Source of the DNA: Gracilariopsis chorda
Lineage: Eukaryota; Rhodophyta; Florideophyceae; Gracilariales; Gracilariaceae
Length of the DNA stretch: 64,000 bases
Reading direction: 5' to 3'
Assembly: GCA_003194525.1 (NCBI GenBank)
Contig: NBIV01000069.1
Location: 1-64,000, forward strand
Shown here: positions 30,704 to 42,525 of the stretch, one piece after another
How positions within the stretch are numbered: position 1 is the stretch's first letter
How the letters are laid out: the number at the start of each line of letters is the position of its first letter
Position numbers and translations under genes: made by a program
The notes under the pieces: generated by a model
The model's input: only the letters and a program-made list of their open reading frames with translations
What the model was told of the DNA's origin: nothing
Databases searched by the model: none

Positions 30704-31248
30704 GAGGCACCGGGTGGTCAAGTGTTTGTGATGGGAGGCGGTAGTAGTCTACCGTCTCCTCCTACCACACCGATCTCCACCACGTCTCATTCTTCTCGGA
30801 AGGTCCAATTCGCTGCGCCAGGTAGAGGTGTAGTCCCCATATCCGCACGGTTATTGGGCAAACCGTGCCGGATATTTCTTTCCCGAGAGCCGGAACATTT
30901 CAAAATGTTAGCAACGGAAGTACGTGCTGCCCTGTTAGCTGCACGAGAGGCTAATTATACCCTACGCAGTGAGGAGGGGTATTACAACTTCCCAAGAAGT
31001 CCGTCCGGAAGTACTAGTAATACCAGACCCGCACGGGCTAGTATCGGTATGCGCCACGGTCAAATCCAGACCCAAGCCCACTCGGGAACACAAGGCTATG
31101 CAGTCCAGTTGGTGGGCACCGACACACCACCCACTCCGGAAAACTACCCGCAGGGTGCGTATAGGCGAACCACCCCCCTAGGCCTGAAAGCTTCAATAAG
31201 AAGACCGAGCGGCCTCACAATGAATCCGATTCGGAAGCGCCGGCTCCA

Positions 31249-34200
31249 TTGGGAGACCAACGCACGGACCTAAAACAAGAGTCTGGGACCGATCCGGTAA
31301 TGCTGTTCACCAGAGCGCAATACAAAGTCCGTTTCTCAATCGGCCTCGACTCTCAGGTGCAACTCCCTGTCACTGGTGTTCTTGACACCGGTGCGGGACC
31401 AAACCTGGTCCACGCGAACGCTCTACCGCCCGGATGGCAATCAAAGCTGCTCACGAGACCGTATCCAAATATTACAGATGCGTCTCGTATCCGTATGCGG
31501 ACTTTGGGAGTCATCCGGCTGTTTATCCGAATCGGTAGTCTGGGGGGCTAGGAACATTTTCTATTCTCCACAAACGTAGCCACATCGTGGTTGTTGGGAA
31601 CAACGTTCATCGACAAGCACGTGACGGCCATATACCCCCAATGAAAACAAGTTGCTTTCCACCATTCTCGACCGGTGGCCCTGCTTTCGGCAACCGCACG
31701 GTCTCAAACTAATAATGTTCACGAGCCTTTCCAGACAACGGACAACTCCATATCTAACAATATACGAGTAGCCTAAGCGGTCGGTATACCGCCCATGACC
31801 CAAGCGGAAGTTCAAGTAACCGCAATCGTTGGAGGAATTTCATTCCTCCAACTCAACCCGAAAACGGTCAAGAAACGCCTTATAATCATGGCCAATGGCA
31901 TCATGGAGCTTATACCGAACCGGTAATTCCGAGTCCTCATCTCCAACTTCGGACAAGCTCCCATCCATTTGGCAAAGAACACCATCGTCGGGCACGCCAT
32001 GCCCGCCCGGGTTGCCCTAATTTCCCCATCCCTGTTCAACGAGGACGACGATGCTAAGAGGGGGGAGGCCAATCCCACCCAAACCGACCAGGATCAAGAG
32101 TCCGACGCGGTCAAAGCTGATGATTGGGTAAAGAAAGTCCGTATAGGAGAAGAGTACGAGACCGAACGGGAAACAATTACCGTCTTTCTGGAACCGTTTT
32201 CGGATATGTGGGATGGACACTTGGGGTCTATCTCCATTGCGAAACGCGGCATATATTTAGAAGAGGGTTCCAAACCCATCTTCCAGATGCCTTACCGAGC
32301 GGGACAGAAACGAAGGGAACTGGAAAAGGAAGAGGTAACAAAGCAACTTTGCGCGGGCGTAATAGAGCCGTCGTCTGCAGAATGGGCAAGTCCTGTCGTA
32401 TTCGCACCCAAGAAGGACGGTACTCTGCGCTTTTGCGTTAACTACCGCCACCTCAACGCGATGAACGTACGGGATACTTACCCCATACCGAGAATGGATG
32501 AGTGCATCGACTACTTAGGGGATGCAGTAGTATTCACTACTTTAGACGCCCATAGCGGTTATTGGCAATGCGAAGTCAACGAGACCGACCGGGAAAAAAC
32601 GACCTTTACGTCCCACATGGGTTTGTTACGCTACATTAGAATGCCGTTCGGTCTCAAGAATGCTCCGGCTACCTTCCAGAGGGCGCTCGACATCATCCTT
32701 TTGCGAGTTAAAAGGCGATTCGCTCTAGTTTACCTAGAAGAGGTCATTATATATTCCAGATCGGTTCAAGAGCACTTCGAACACGTACAGACCGTATTGG
32801 AACTGCTCCGTTCGGCCGGAATTACGCTGAAGTTGGAGAAATGTTATTTCTTACACCAAGCGGTCGACTATCTTGGTCATATAACCCGTCCGGGCAAACT
32901 GCTGGTATCCGGAAAAGCTTGCGACGCTTTGCGACAAGCGAAACCTCCCACAAACCAGACGAAGCTACGGTCGTTCCTCGGCCTTTGCAGCGTGTTCCGC
33001 TGGTTTGTTGAGGCATTCGCGCGCATTGCCAGCCCGCTTAATCGGAAACTGGAAAAAGACCAACCATTTGAGTTCGAAACGCTGACTTATACGGATTATG
33101 AGGCGCTCGACCAGCTACGCCAACGTCTCATACGACCGCCTATACTGGCACTCCCTTGAAACGGTCACAGATACGTCCTGGACACGGACGCTTGCAATAC
33201 CCAAGTCGGATGCTGTCTCCTCCAGGAGCAGCCCAAGAGCGACCTTTGTCCGATTGGCTACTGGAGGTGCTCACTAACAAAGCCCGAACGGGCCTACTCC
33301 ACTACCGAACGGGAATGTTTGGCGGTCGTTTGGACCATCCTTCATCTCCGTCCGTACTTGGAGGGCACACGGTTCACACTCCGTACGGACCATCACGCAC
33401 TACTCTGGATCCTGAACCTAGCGGATGCGTCCGGACGGTTAGCAAGATGGAGGCTCCGCCTCATGGAGTACGAATTTGACGCAATGCACCGACCGGGCGT
33501 TAAGCACCAAGTGGCTGACGCGCTTTCCAGAGTCCGTACGGATGGAGAAGACACAGACCCACTCGAAGACGAGGTACCGTGCATGATGACGAACGACGTG
33601 ACCGAAACCGGCGAAGAATATACCGTAGTTACGGTGTGCTGGGACGGTGGAGAGGAGACCGTCATAATGGGGGGGCCACAAAACAATCCGAACGGGATAG
33701 GACTCCCAGCAGTACTCGAGGTTAATGAAGAGTTGCAGGAACTCGCCCCGATAACGGTGGAAGAGTTCCTCCAGGAACAGAAGAATGATCCCCTCTGTAA
33801 GTCCGCACGGGCGAAAGTCGGAGATCGCAAATGCCTATTCGATGTAAACCGAAACGGGATATTGATAAGAAAAGCTCCGTTAGATGGATCTCTCCAATGG
33901 TACGTGCCGGAGACACTGCAAGCCAGGTTATTATATCTGTCCCATTACCCGCGGTTTGCTGGAGACCCCGGCGCATCAAAGATGTATTCCACTCTGCGAC
34001 GGGACTACTACTGGCCGGGGATGGCTAATGACGTATTTCAGACCGTACGGGATTGTCGTACCTGCGTCTCCACTCGCGTAAGTCGCCAGCGGCACCATAA
34101 GCTCTTGAAGCTATTTCCCGCAGCGGGCCCGTTGGAATTTGTCGCAATGGGCATCCTTGGTCCATTCAAAAAGTCTGCAAAGGCGCACCAATACATTCAA

Positions 34201-35334
34201 GGCATTACCGACCGGTTTAAAAAGTTCTGCCGAGCGGTGCCTTTGAAATCCACTATGGCCACCGCAGTAGCCTCGGCTTTCTTGGACAACTGGGTCTATC
34301 CGTACGGGATACCATTATACTAGCTGACCGACAACGGGAGCCAATTTGTCTCCACGTTCTTTGAAGCGGTGTGCAGCATGTTAAATGTCAAGCACCTGAC
34401 CACCACGGCCTATCACCCGCAAACAAACGGACAGGCCGAACGGTTCAACAAAATGCTCGTCGAACGCCTCCGTCACTATGTGGCAGAACACCAAACCGAA
34501 TGGCACGAATACGTACAACCGTTGACCTATGCATACAATATGCAAGTGCACAGGACAACGGGCACAACGCCTTTCGATTTGGTACTCTCACGGCACCCGC
34601 CCGGTCTGCAGGTTGAAAAGACCCCTACCAATATCCCGGGGCATCAATCTGAAAACGCCACCACGGCGCAGGATAAACGGTACATTCTAGCCCGTCTTCG
34701 GGATGCTCTTTCGTCCGCCCAGACGAAAAAAAATCGGGCCCAAGTCCAGTACAAAAGGGACTTCGATAAAACCGTACGGACCTTCCCTAAGTTTAGTCCC
34801 GGGGATGCGGTGTATGTCGAACAACCGGAATGGATGCGAACAGCCCTGGAAGAGCAAATTGACAAATATACCCGCAAGTATCGGAAAATTCTTCCGAAAA
34901 CATACGGGCCATTTCCCGTCGTGACCGCCACGGACGATACCGTCCTCATAAAAGAAGACGGACTGGAAAACCGGGTCAGCATTGATCGAGTAACCCGGGC
35001 GCCACGCCGAGCAGTCCGAACGGCACTGACCACCAACCCAACCACTAGAACGGCTACGCCACGGCTGACCACCGAACCCGATGTTGATCCGGACGGTCCT
35101 TTCGCCAACGAACCTACACAGCCCGCAACGGACCCGACAACATCTATACCGCGACCCCATGCGGTCGACCGAATCGTTGGCCATCGTGGAACGCCGGACG
35201 GAACGCAATATCGAGTCCGTTGGTTCGGATACCAACCGGACTACGATACATTCGAACCCCCCTCTTACATTCCCCATCATTTCATCGCCCGCTACTGGCG
35301 TCTTCAGAAGCAACGAGGACGTGCAAACCTCTGA
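31249..35334 (+). pseudogene. pol region of the middle-aged gypsy
   Basis: In order: retropepsin-type protease (VLDTGAGPNLVHA, about 31375), reverse transcriptase (31969-33159, with LRFCVNYRHLNAMN and MPFGLKNAPATFQRAL), RNase H (around 33160-33530), integrase with an HHCC zinc part (about 33930-34080) and core (NGQAERFNKM near 34430), and a C-terminal chromodomain (RIVGHRGTPDGTQYRVRWFG, about 35170-35230). The domain order places it in the chromovirus branch of Ty3/gypsy. It is broken at several places. Confidence 0.9.
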
Positions 35335-35337
35335 GCA

Positions 35338-35396
35338 CCGGGGAGGATGAGGAGGCGGAAGAGGAGGCGGAAGAGGAGGCGGAAGAGGAGGCGGAA
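35338..35396. repeat. GGCGGAAGA-type short tandem repeat
   Basis: Four near-exact 12-bp units (GGCGGAAGAGGA) lie just after the pol stop and before the antisense gene. Confidence 0.9.
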
Positions 35397-35718
35397 CACA
35401 ACATGATATGGGAAGCGGAACGTTGCCGCCGTGCGTCCGCGATTGGCTGTTCCGGCACGTCACTTCAACGTGCGCCCGCGATTGGCTGTCACAGTAAGTC
35501 GCTTCGACGCATTGTACGACACCATATGTCACACGCCCCGCGGCCCCGCGGCTGGACACACGCTATCGACGGAGAGATCAACAGACCCACTCACTGGGAC
35601 AGCCGAAGCAGACCATACGGGAAGGCATAAAGAAGGTGATGCGGAAGAAACAGAAGTTTACTCAAGAACGAAAATGGTGCGCTCACCATACACCGAGCGG
35701 AGAGAACCGTACCCGAAC

Positions 35719-37945
35719 TTAACGACCCCGACCCCGAGAACGCCCACCACGCACTCTAACACGATTAAGGGTTTCAATACTGCGAAGAGACCGACGTGGG
35801 ATCGGGGGAAGGCTACCATCCCGACTAGATCCCGAATTGACAGTCTCGTGCTTCGAGACGACTACGCTGGACTCACGGGGCACAGGAACCTGCGGCATCA
35901 GCTCATCCCAATCGGCCGCAACAGCCGTAACAGCAGGTGCACCAGAAGAACCGCTCGGACTCACAACAGCAGCAGCACCATCGAGACCGCTCGGCCCAGC
36001 TCCGGAAGTAGGATTACCGGAGGAAACCCCGGCCGCACGGGCACCAGAAGCATTGAAGGGATCCGTAATGGCCTCCTGAGCGAGACGCTCACTCTCAGCC
36101 CGCACGGTCAACTCATCAATGGTGGGCGGGTCCTCTGTGGGAGGCCCCTGTGTACCGGGCGTCTGATGCTGTGCAATAGCTACAGCAAATGTATCCCGGG
36201 CATCCGCTGCGGTCTCTGGATCGAACTCTCTGGATCGAACGCCTCGGCCTCCATGAGGCAATTGCCGTAAATCTCCAAACTCGGAACGGTAGAGTATGGA
36301 TACTCTCCATCGGGATCATCTGGGACTCCGCGGTACGACAAAGTATCTGCCCGCTGTGGTGCACGCGACGAATCCACGTACGGGCGGAGAGAAGAGCGTC
36401 ACGAAGCAAATCTGGAGCAGGCTCGCCGAACGTCTCACACACCGTGCGGAGGGCAGCAAACGCTTCCTCGATTTCGGGCTCCATACCGAGCGGGTCATTC
36501 TGCGAACCCGCCTCGATACGCTGACGAACCGGTGCGGGGGTAGAAACAGACGCGGCGATAGGAACCGAACGGAACCCAGTCGGAGCTAACGGCGCAACTG
36601 GAGGTGGCATCGAGGAAGTGGCAACCACTTGACCGCCCCGACGAAAACCACGGGCTATTGTCAATGAAGCATAGGCAAAGTCGGTACTCAGCTACCCGCC
36701 CGGAAAAAATCCGGAACGTTCATCTCTTTCCAGACCGGACGGCGATCAGTCGCCATTAACCGACGAGTAACCGGACGGCTATTACCACGAGCGGGCATCG
36801 TGGGAAATGAATCGGTATCGAAATCGTACCACAGGAACCCGGGCGCACAGGACCAGTCAGTCTCCAAAGAATAACGAAGAAGAGCATCGGCATCTTCCGA
36901 ACGGAATTTGGACCAACGAAGGATGTTCTGAACACCCATCTGACGGATAATATCCACGAACGCGACTGGCAACGGGAACAAACAACCATATTCTGGATAG
37001 TCGTCCGATGTGTACAACCGAACGTCCGGATCACGGGTAAAGAAGGTCACCCCGTCCAAGGCAGCCTAGATGAACGCCACGAAGGCGAACAAGGCCCACT
37101 CCGCGTAAAGTATCTGGAAAACCCGATCGGAAAAAGGCCCCTGGCTGAGAAACTCAGACGTATGATATGCCAGAACGGGCGCAGTCAGAACTGCAAGATT
37201 GCGGGTCACGTCGTAACTCTTCCATCCTTGACCGATCGGCAAATACAATCACACGAGGTCGCTGGCCGCTAAGTCGTGGAACTCTATGTTATGCCAACAG
37301 TAATAATACCCGAAGGACGACCGAATTTGGGCTTCAGTCACGGCATTATCGCCCCACTGGGCTCGATTGAGACAATACAGCCGGTCGAAGGAAGGCTCGA
37401 ACACGATTAGTTCGAGCATATTATACCGACCGGCCGGGGGATAGTAAGGTTCTTCTTGCATCCAACGCAACAGGAGTTGCAAGTGGGACTGGTACTCGAC
37501 CTCCTCGGGGCACCGCACGTACGGCATATCGCAACGACCAAAGGTCCGGACGGGAGCATAACCGCGCGGGAAGGGAGAATGCGTCCAACGAGTCCTCCAG
37601 AAATCTTCATCAGTCCGCTTGGGGTTCCGCACGTTCAGTTCGGTGGGCGTCCGCACGGACGGGATACGCGAAAACCGCGCGGAATCGAGATAGTTGGCGG
37701 ATATCCGCATATATTCCAAGACCGAAATCGGAGGATCTCGTTCCTGACGCGGGGGTGAATATGCGCTGATGACTGTGGTCGAGTTGTTGACCCGGCAGCG
37801 GAAGGGTGCACCAGACCGCTGGTGGACCCGACGTCAGGCCGCGCGGACGGGCATACGGATCGACCGGAAGGAAGGGCAGGCGTGCCTGCAAGACCCTAGA
37901 TAAGTTTTGATTAATTTTTAGGTAGTGCGTACGCAGGCCTGCCAA
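35719..37945 (-). pseudogene. Antisense gene of the middle-aged gypsy
   Basis: Several minus-strand frames between pol and the 3' LTR (37249-37719, 36688-37059, 36116-36664 and 35719-36261 are the main ones). Parts align in order with the open 633-residue antisense protein of the young element (49542-51443): an N-terminal Trp/Tyr/Arg-rich part, an AEW segment followed by hydrophobic residues, a WYD or FYDP segment, and a Pro/Ala-rich tail. It is related but diverged and broken. Function unknown. Confidence 0.6.
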
Positions 37946-38359
37946 TGGCCCATATCTCCCGAGGTGCTTCGTCGCCGAGGTGCACCTCGGGTCCGGCGGG
38001 TCTACTTAGGATGACAGTACCCCCGACCCCCGTGAACGAGTAAAGGCAGACGTCATCCCACCAAACGGACTAGTTTCTTGTTTTAGTTGGCGATACAGAC
38101 TGCTCACTAGCTTGAACTACTACTCCGCACGGTAAACGAGGAGCGGTACACGACCGCCGACACTCTACGCGTGCTCCCTGACCACGCCTGACGCAGGTGC
38201 CCGTCCTGTTCTGCAGCCCTCGACCGGCGTCTCCTGACTTCTACCGTTCGGATCACCGAGCCCATCTTCCGCTCGGGCTTTCTAGGAAATACTTCTACTG
38301 ACCGCTGAGGCACGTCCGACCGGTCAGCACCTTGTGCTAAAGCATTGCGCTTCCCCACA
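37861..38359 (+). repeat. 3' LTR of the middle-aged gypsy
   Basis: About 499 bp, matching 28436-28947. It ends CTTCCCCACA, directly followed by GCTCC. Confidence 0.85.
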
Positions 38360-38599
38360 GCTCCGCTGATCTTGACTGGTCTCCCGAGTAGCACATTGAG
38401 CTATATCGTTGCAGAAGATTGTCATTTCGTTGCGTCGGAATTCCCATGCATTATCAGATTAGTAAATGATCGGAGGGTGCTCTTGTTGAGCGCTTATGAA
38501 TGCAAAAGCTAAAAGGGTGGTTTATTCGACAAATGAGTTGTCAGAAATGAACACAAAAATGACGTAACGGCAGTAGTATCCACATGGCTGACAGAATGA

Positions 38600-39560
38600 A
38601 CATTATCATGGTTGGATTGAGGCTTGAAGGGGCCACATTTTTCGCTGCTAATATACGCGCCAACATGTTAGTTGCGGTGGCAGAATTTGTGCGGTCTAGG
38701 CAGTTGTTTGGCGGTTGGAAAGTTGGAGCATGTCATAGGGAATGAGAAGTTCCGTAGAGTAGGGGGAAGAATTAGGAAGGTGTTTGTGGCAGCCATGCGC
38801 TGTAGTTTGTTAAGGGTGATGTGATCCTGCAGTATGAGCTAGAGGGAGAAAGAAACTGTTATAGGATTGAATGGGGGTTCTCCGGGGGTTTCTAAAACTT
38901 GGTTTAACAGTGGTAAAGAGGTTGGAATTTTGAATTGTTTGAGGGGGAGGGCAGTTGTTTGTGGCAAGTGTTGAAACGGCGTTTGGGCTGCTCTTGGTTT
39001 GAGTTTTGGTTTGTGCACTGATTTAGCAGCTTTTGGTCCCATAGATCATGAACCAAAAGCAGAAGCAGGATTCAAGGAGTTAAGAGAACGCGGATTTTAT
39101 ACCTGGGTTTACCTTGCGGTGCTGTGGCAATTGTAAGAGGTGAATTTGCGTTGTGGCAATTCATAATAAGCTCTCATTAGGCTGTGAACAGTACCGCACC
39201 ATATTGACGACAAGGAATGTCGTGAACTGAGAGGATATTAGAGTAGTTTCAAGGAGACGAAGTGTGCACGAGGAGGTCGGTGCTCAGGGTGCGTGGAGAT
39301 CTGGATTGTTTTGGAATGGGTGCAGCGAGTGAGCAGGTTAGCTGGTGTTTAAATGGAGAAGTTTGTAGTAGGTGATAGGAAGTGTGGTGATGAATTGATG
39401 TGCGTGGGCTAGGTGGCAAAAACCCAAGCAAACATACCCTGAAATTTGTAGTTTTCGTCGGGGTGGTGGTCATATCAGCGATGCAAAGGGTTTGGTGCTT
39501 GGCCGAGAAAAGCATCTGCCTACGCCCAGTTGTTCGAAGCTGCAGGTGGAAAGACTATCA
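38600..39560 (-). pseudogene. Relic of the element X zinc-finger gene
   Basis: On the minus strand near 39545-39475 a frame reads TTGRRQMLFSAKHQTLC, which parallels the finger of the X gene (FYGRTAFSLQSHQRRC). Further along, near 38890-38760, separate frames read PFNPITVSFSL and LILQDHITLNKLQRMA, which parallel exon 2 of the X gene (LPLTISDGHISFS, then LLQKGAIDVLKQQLA). The order and strand agree. Between these points it is low-complexity Pro/Ser/Thr sequence and broken frames. No X terminal repeats were found nearby, so it may be a gene copy rather than an element. Confidence 0.4.
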
Positions 39561-41463
39561 TTTTTTTGTTGTAAGGAGGCATAGCCGAAACCTGGTTAGC
39601 CTGAGAAGAGTGGCGTTCTCGCTTGAATTCGGATTGTTTCCTTTTGATTTCCAGATGACATGTGGTGCGAAATTGTTAGTCTCTACGCATTGGAATATCT
39701 GTCATTAACTGCTGATGGAAAGAACGTGGGCGAAAGTTTAGTGGTGGGGTTTCTGTGGGAGCATTACAATAGTATCAGTGGCGCCAAAGGACAGGTATAG
39801 ATAGGTAGTATAATGGGTGTTTTCTGTGGGGGAGCATTCGCCGTGTAAGGTAGATTTTGAAAGTTTATAAGCAAGAGACCGTCATTATGTAGGGTTTGGG
39901 ACAGTACTTATGAAATAAAAAGTATTTAAGGGTTGAAGAGTTGATACTAAAATATGCCGGCAGATAGAGATGATGTCGGGGTAATAACTTATGGCATGAA
40001 TATAAAGCAACATCTGTGAACGTGGACGTATGCCCTTGCCATGATTGCAGATCATGCCTCCGAAATTTACATGCTCTGCCATCGTGGCAAGGGCATGCTC
40101 ACGCATAAGTATGCATGCCGCCCGGTTGTCCGTGCGCCGCCGCCACACAAGCACCCACCGCCGTTGCTACCAAAGCTACTGGCCACTCTGCCGCTTCTTT
40201 TCCGCCGCTTTAGCACGCCAGCTATCTGCCGCCTCAGCTTGCACTCCCGAATCATACTGTGCATTATTCGCAATCACTAGGTCAGCTACCACACACGGTT
40301 CATGTCTCCTTTATTGCTCAGAATGTCGTGTATGCCCCTCGTCAACGCCCAAACACCGCCGTCCCGCGGTGTCGTCCGCTCAAAGGCACAAAAAATACCC
40401 TAAGAGGTATAATGCCTTTTGCCAAGCTGGTCCGTCATGGCAAGGGTGTGTCCCATAACAGGTTATTACGGGTTCTTACTTATACCTAGTATGCAGAACA
40501 AAGGGGTATGAAAATAGAACAATTGTCTATAAAATCCCGAGTTCGGTGGCCTCCAAGCCAACTCGGATCAGACCACTTCTCCTTACTTTGGCAACCTACA
40601 CCTTCTCTTAGAGCAGTCAGGTCTTCCCTGCCATCAACCATACTCTTCACCACTCACCCCTTCACGTGTTACGGCTCGGTCTCCCGCATTTTCCCACGTG
40701 CTTGTACTACACTGCACTTGTTTGGGCTCGTTTTGTGTAGCATGGTGCAATTCGGCAGCGAACTAGACCTAAGATTTTGGTCGTGCGTGTAGGCCATTGC
40801 AATATAGTAGGACTGATCATCAGCACTACGCTAGATCTAACGTTTTGATCGCGTAGGCTATCTGCTGATGTACTATCTTTGCTACATTGTCCTGGGCTTT
40901 GGCGCTCGTTGTTTTGTGCGGTCACCACCGGGTTTCATTTCTACCTTACATCTTGGTTCTTTGTCGCGGTTTGTGCCTATCCACTACATTGGCATTGCAC
41001 GCCTGTGCTGGTACTCTCGAGCTACCAACCCCTTTCTTGTCCTCTTTTAGCTAAGAAAAGGGCATATTAAGGACTGTCGTCGTCCAGTGTCGTTTGCTCG
41101 TGCAAAATGACACTCACAACATTCATGTATTCTTTTCAGTAGTATTGGGGTACTGTAAATACATTATACGCTCTTAGACTAGCTATTGGTTTGACAAAAA
41201 GCTCTTGATTTTCATCCCATCAAAAATGTAATATTTATGCATCAGATTTGAAGTATTTGTCGTCAAAAGTGGTGTTAGTCTGCAAACACCTCACAATTGC
41301 ACTACAAATACACCACGATGTCCGATCAGAGCAGCTTATGATAAGAACGCTTAGGTCCTATAGCATCTTCGGAGACGTGTAAAAAACATTTGTTTTTTTG
41401 ACCTGTTGGTTTCGCTTTTTTTTTAATGTAAAGAAGTATCACGCATGAATCCTAGGTATTAAA
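39561..41463. other. Gene-poor stretch
   Basis: No convincing gene. The longest frame (40045-40458) has no recognisable motif and overlaps other-strand frames of similar length. A 14-bp inverted repeat (ATGCCCTTGCCATG with its near-complement) pairs about 40028-40041 with 40082-40096. A loose duplication around ACTGATCATCAGCACT occurs near 40812. The 5-bp TTAAA target duplication of the next element ends the stretch. Confidence 0.55.
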
Positions 41464-42376
41464 TGTTGTGCAATACATTCCCGCGTACGGGCGATGGTGA
41501 AACTCATATCTGAGGTGTACTCGGTGCGAGCGATGAAGCGGGATGCATGAATTTTAGCCCCCGTTTACCGGGCTAATTAGCGGTCGGGTTACCCAGGGTG
41601 GTTATGGGAACATTCATATTTTGTGGTACTTGCCTGGCAAGGGTGGTGGACACGTGGCTACAGCCCCGGCCAGGAGGCCCAAAACGGCTACTTATTTTAG
41701 TATAGTTTAGGGGTTAATTTTACTTAGGCTAGTGCACTACCTACTGTACTGCACTGAGCTAGTACTTGAGCGTCGGCCGCATGGCGGCGAGCTCACCAAG
41801 AAAAGTAACAAGAGTTCGGCTCTGACTCTATTCGCCATGCGAAGTGTCTAACTCCTCGCGGAGGTACACCGCTTGCCCGATAGTTTCACCCGACTCGCAC
41901 CACCGAGGAGACCGTGCTCGTCGTACCCAGTGGGTTGTGACCACTCGTGGTATTCGTTCTTGTCGTGTGACCGCCCGTACAGGCCCTATCTCCGCCCCAG
42001 TTTTGGGTATTGATATTACCGACGTGTGTCGTGAGACCGTGAGACCATCCCTTCCCCTCATATCCCCTAACCGCCGCGCGGTGCGTGTTCGTGTGTGTGT
42101 ATCGGCACCCCCCTCCGGGGTCTGTTCCCGCTTTCCGCACGCCCCCGTCGGGTGGTCCCTTTCCCTCTTTTGTTCCACTGTTCGCAGGCTACTTCCGGAC
42201 CAGCCGTGGTTCCGACCCGTTCTAACCCCTAAACCTCCGAGGTACATCCAGGCTCCCGACGGAGTTACACCCGTCATACGGGACACGGAGGGCTCTACCC
42301 AGCTGGGCCTACCTCTCCAAGAGAGCAAGGCTTCGAGCTGCCTTGGGTGCCTTTCCCACACCGGGATTGCACCACA
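41464..42376 (+). repeat. 5' LTR of the young gypsy
   Basis: 913 bp, TGTTGTGCAAT to ATTGCACCACA. The primer-binding-like stretch AGTGGTCTCCTGACC follows directly, as it does (diverged) in the old minus-strand element. Confidence 0.95.
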
Positions 42377-42525
42377 AGTGGTCTCCTGACCTAGAACGGG
42401 TTTGGCTTTCAATCCGGCCTGTCGGAAGTCCGCTTCCCCTTTTCCCTTTTATCCCTTTTTGCTCATTCGTTGAGATTCCCAAGCCGTGGGACTGGTGAAG
42501 TAAGCCGTGGACGGCTATCTGCAGT

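Larger units (their letters stand above)
28436..38359 (+). mobile_element. Ty3/gypsy chromovirus, middle-aged, broken
   Basis: Complete layout: 5' LTR, gag, protease, reverse transcriptase, RNase H, integrase, chromodomain, an antisense gene, 3' LTR. The LTRs differ at roughly 26 of 499 positions plus a 12-bp microsatellite change (hand count, about 5%), so the copy is clearly older than the element at 41464. It is broken, with something like ten breaks in all. A matching 5-bp target duplication was not found, which leaves the outer LTR edges approximate. Confidence 0.9.

Noticed and set aside
40045-40458. 137-residue frame as a gene
   Set aside because: It overlaps other-strand frames of similar quality, is Cys/Ser/Arg-rich without motifs and includes an inverted repeat.
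41828-42412. Long frames on both strands inside the gypsy LTR (and the same at 51798-52351)
   Set aside because: They occur identically in both LTRs, overlap each other on opposite strands and have no recognisable domain; GC-rich LTR sequence stays open by chance.
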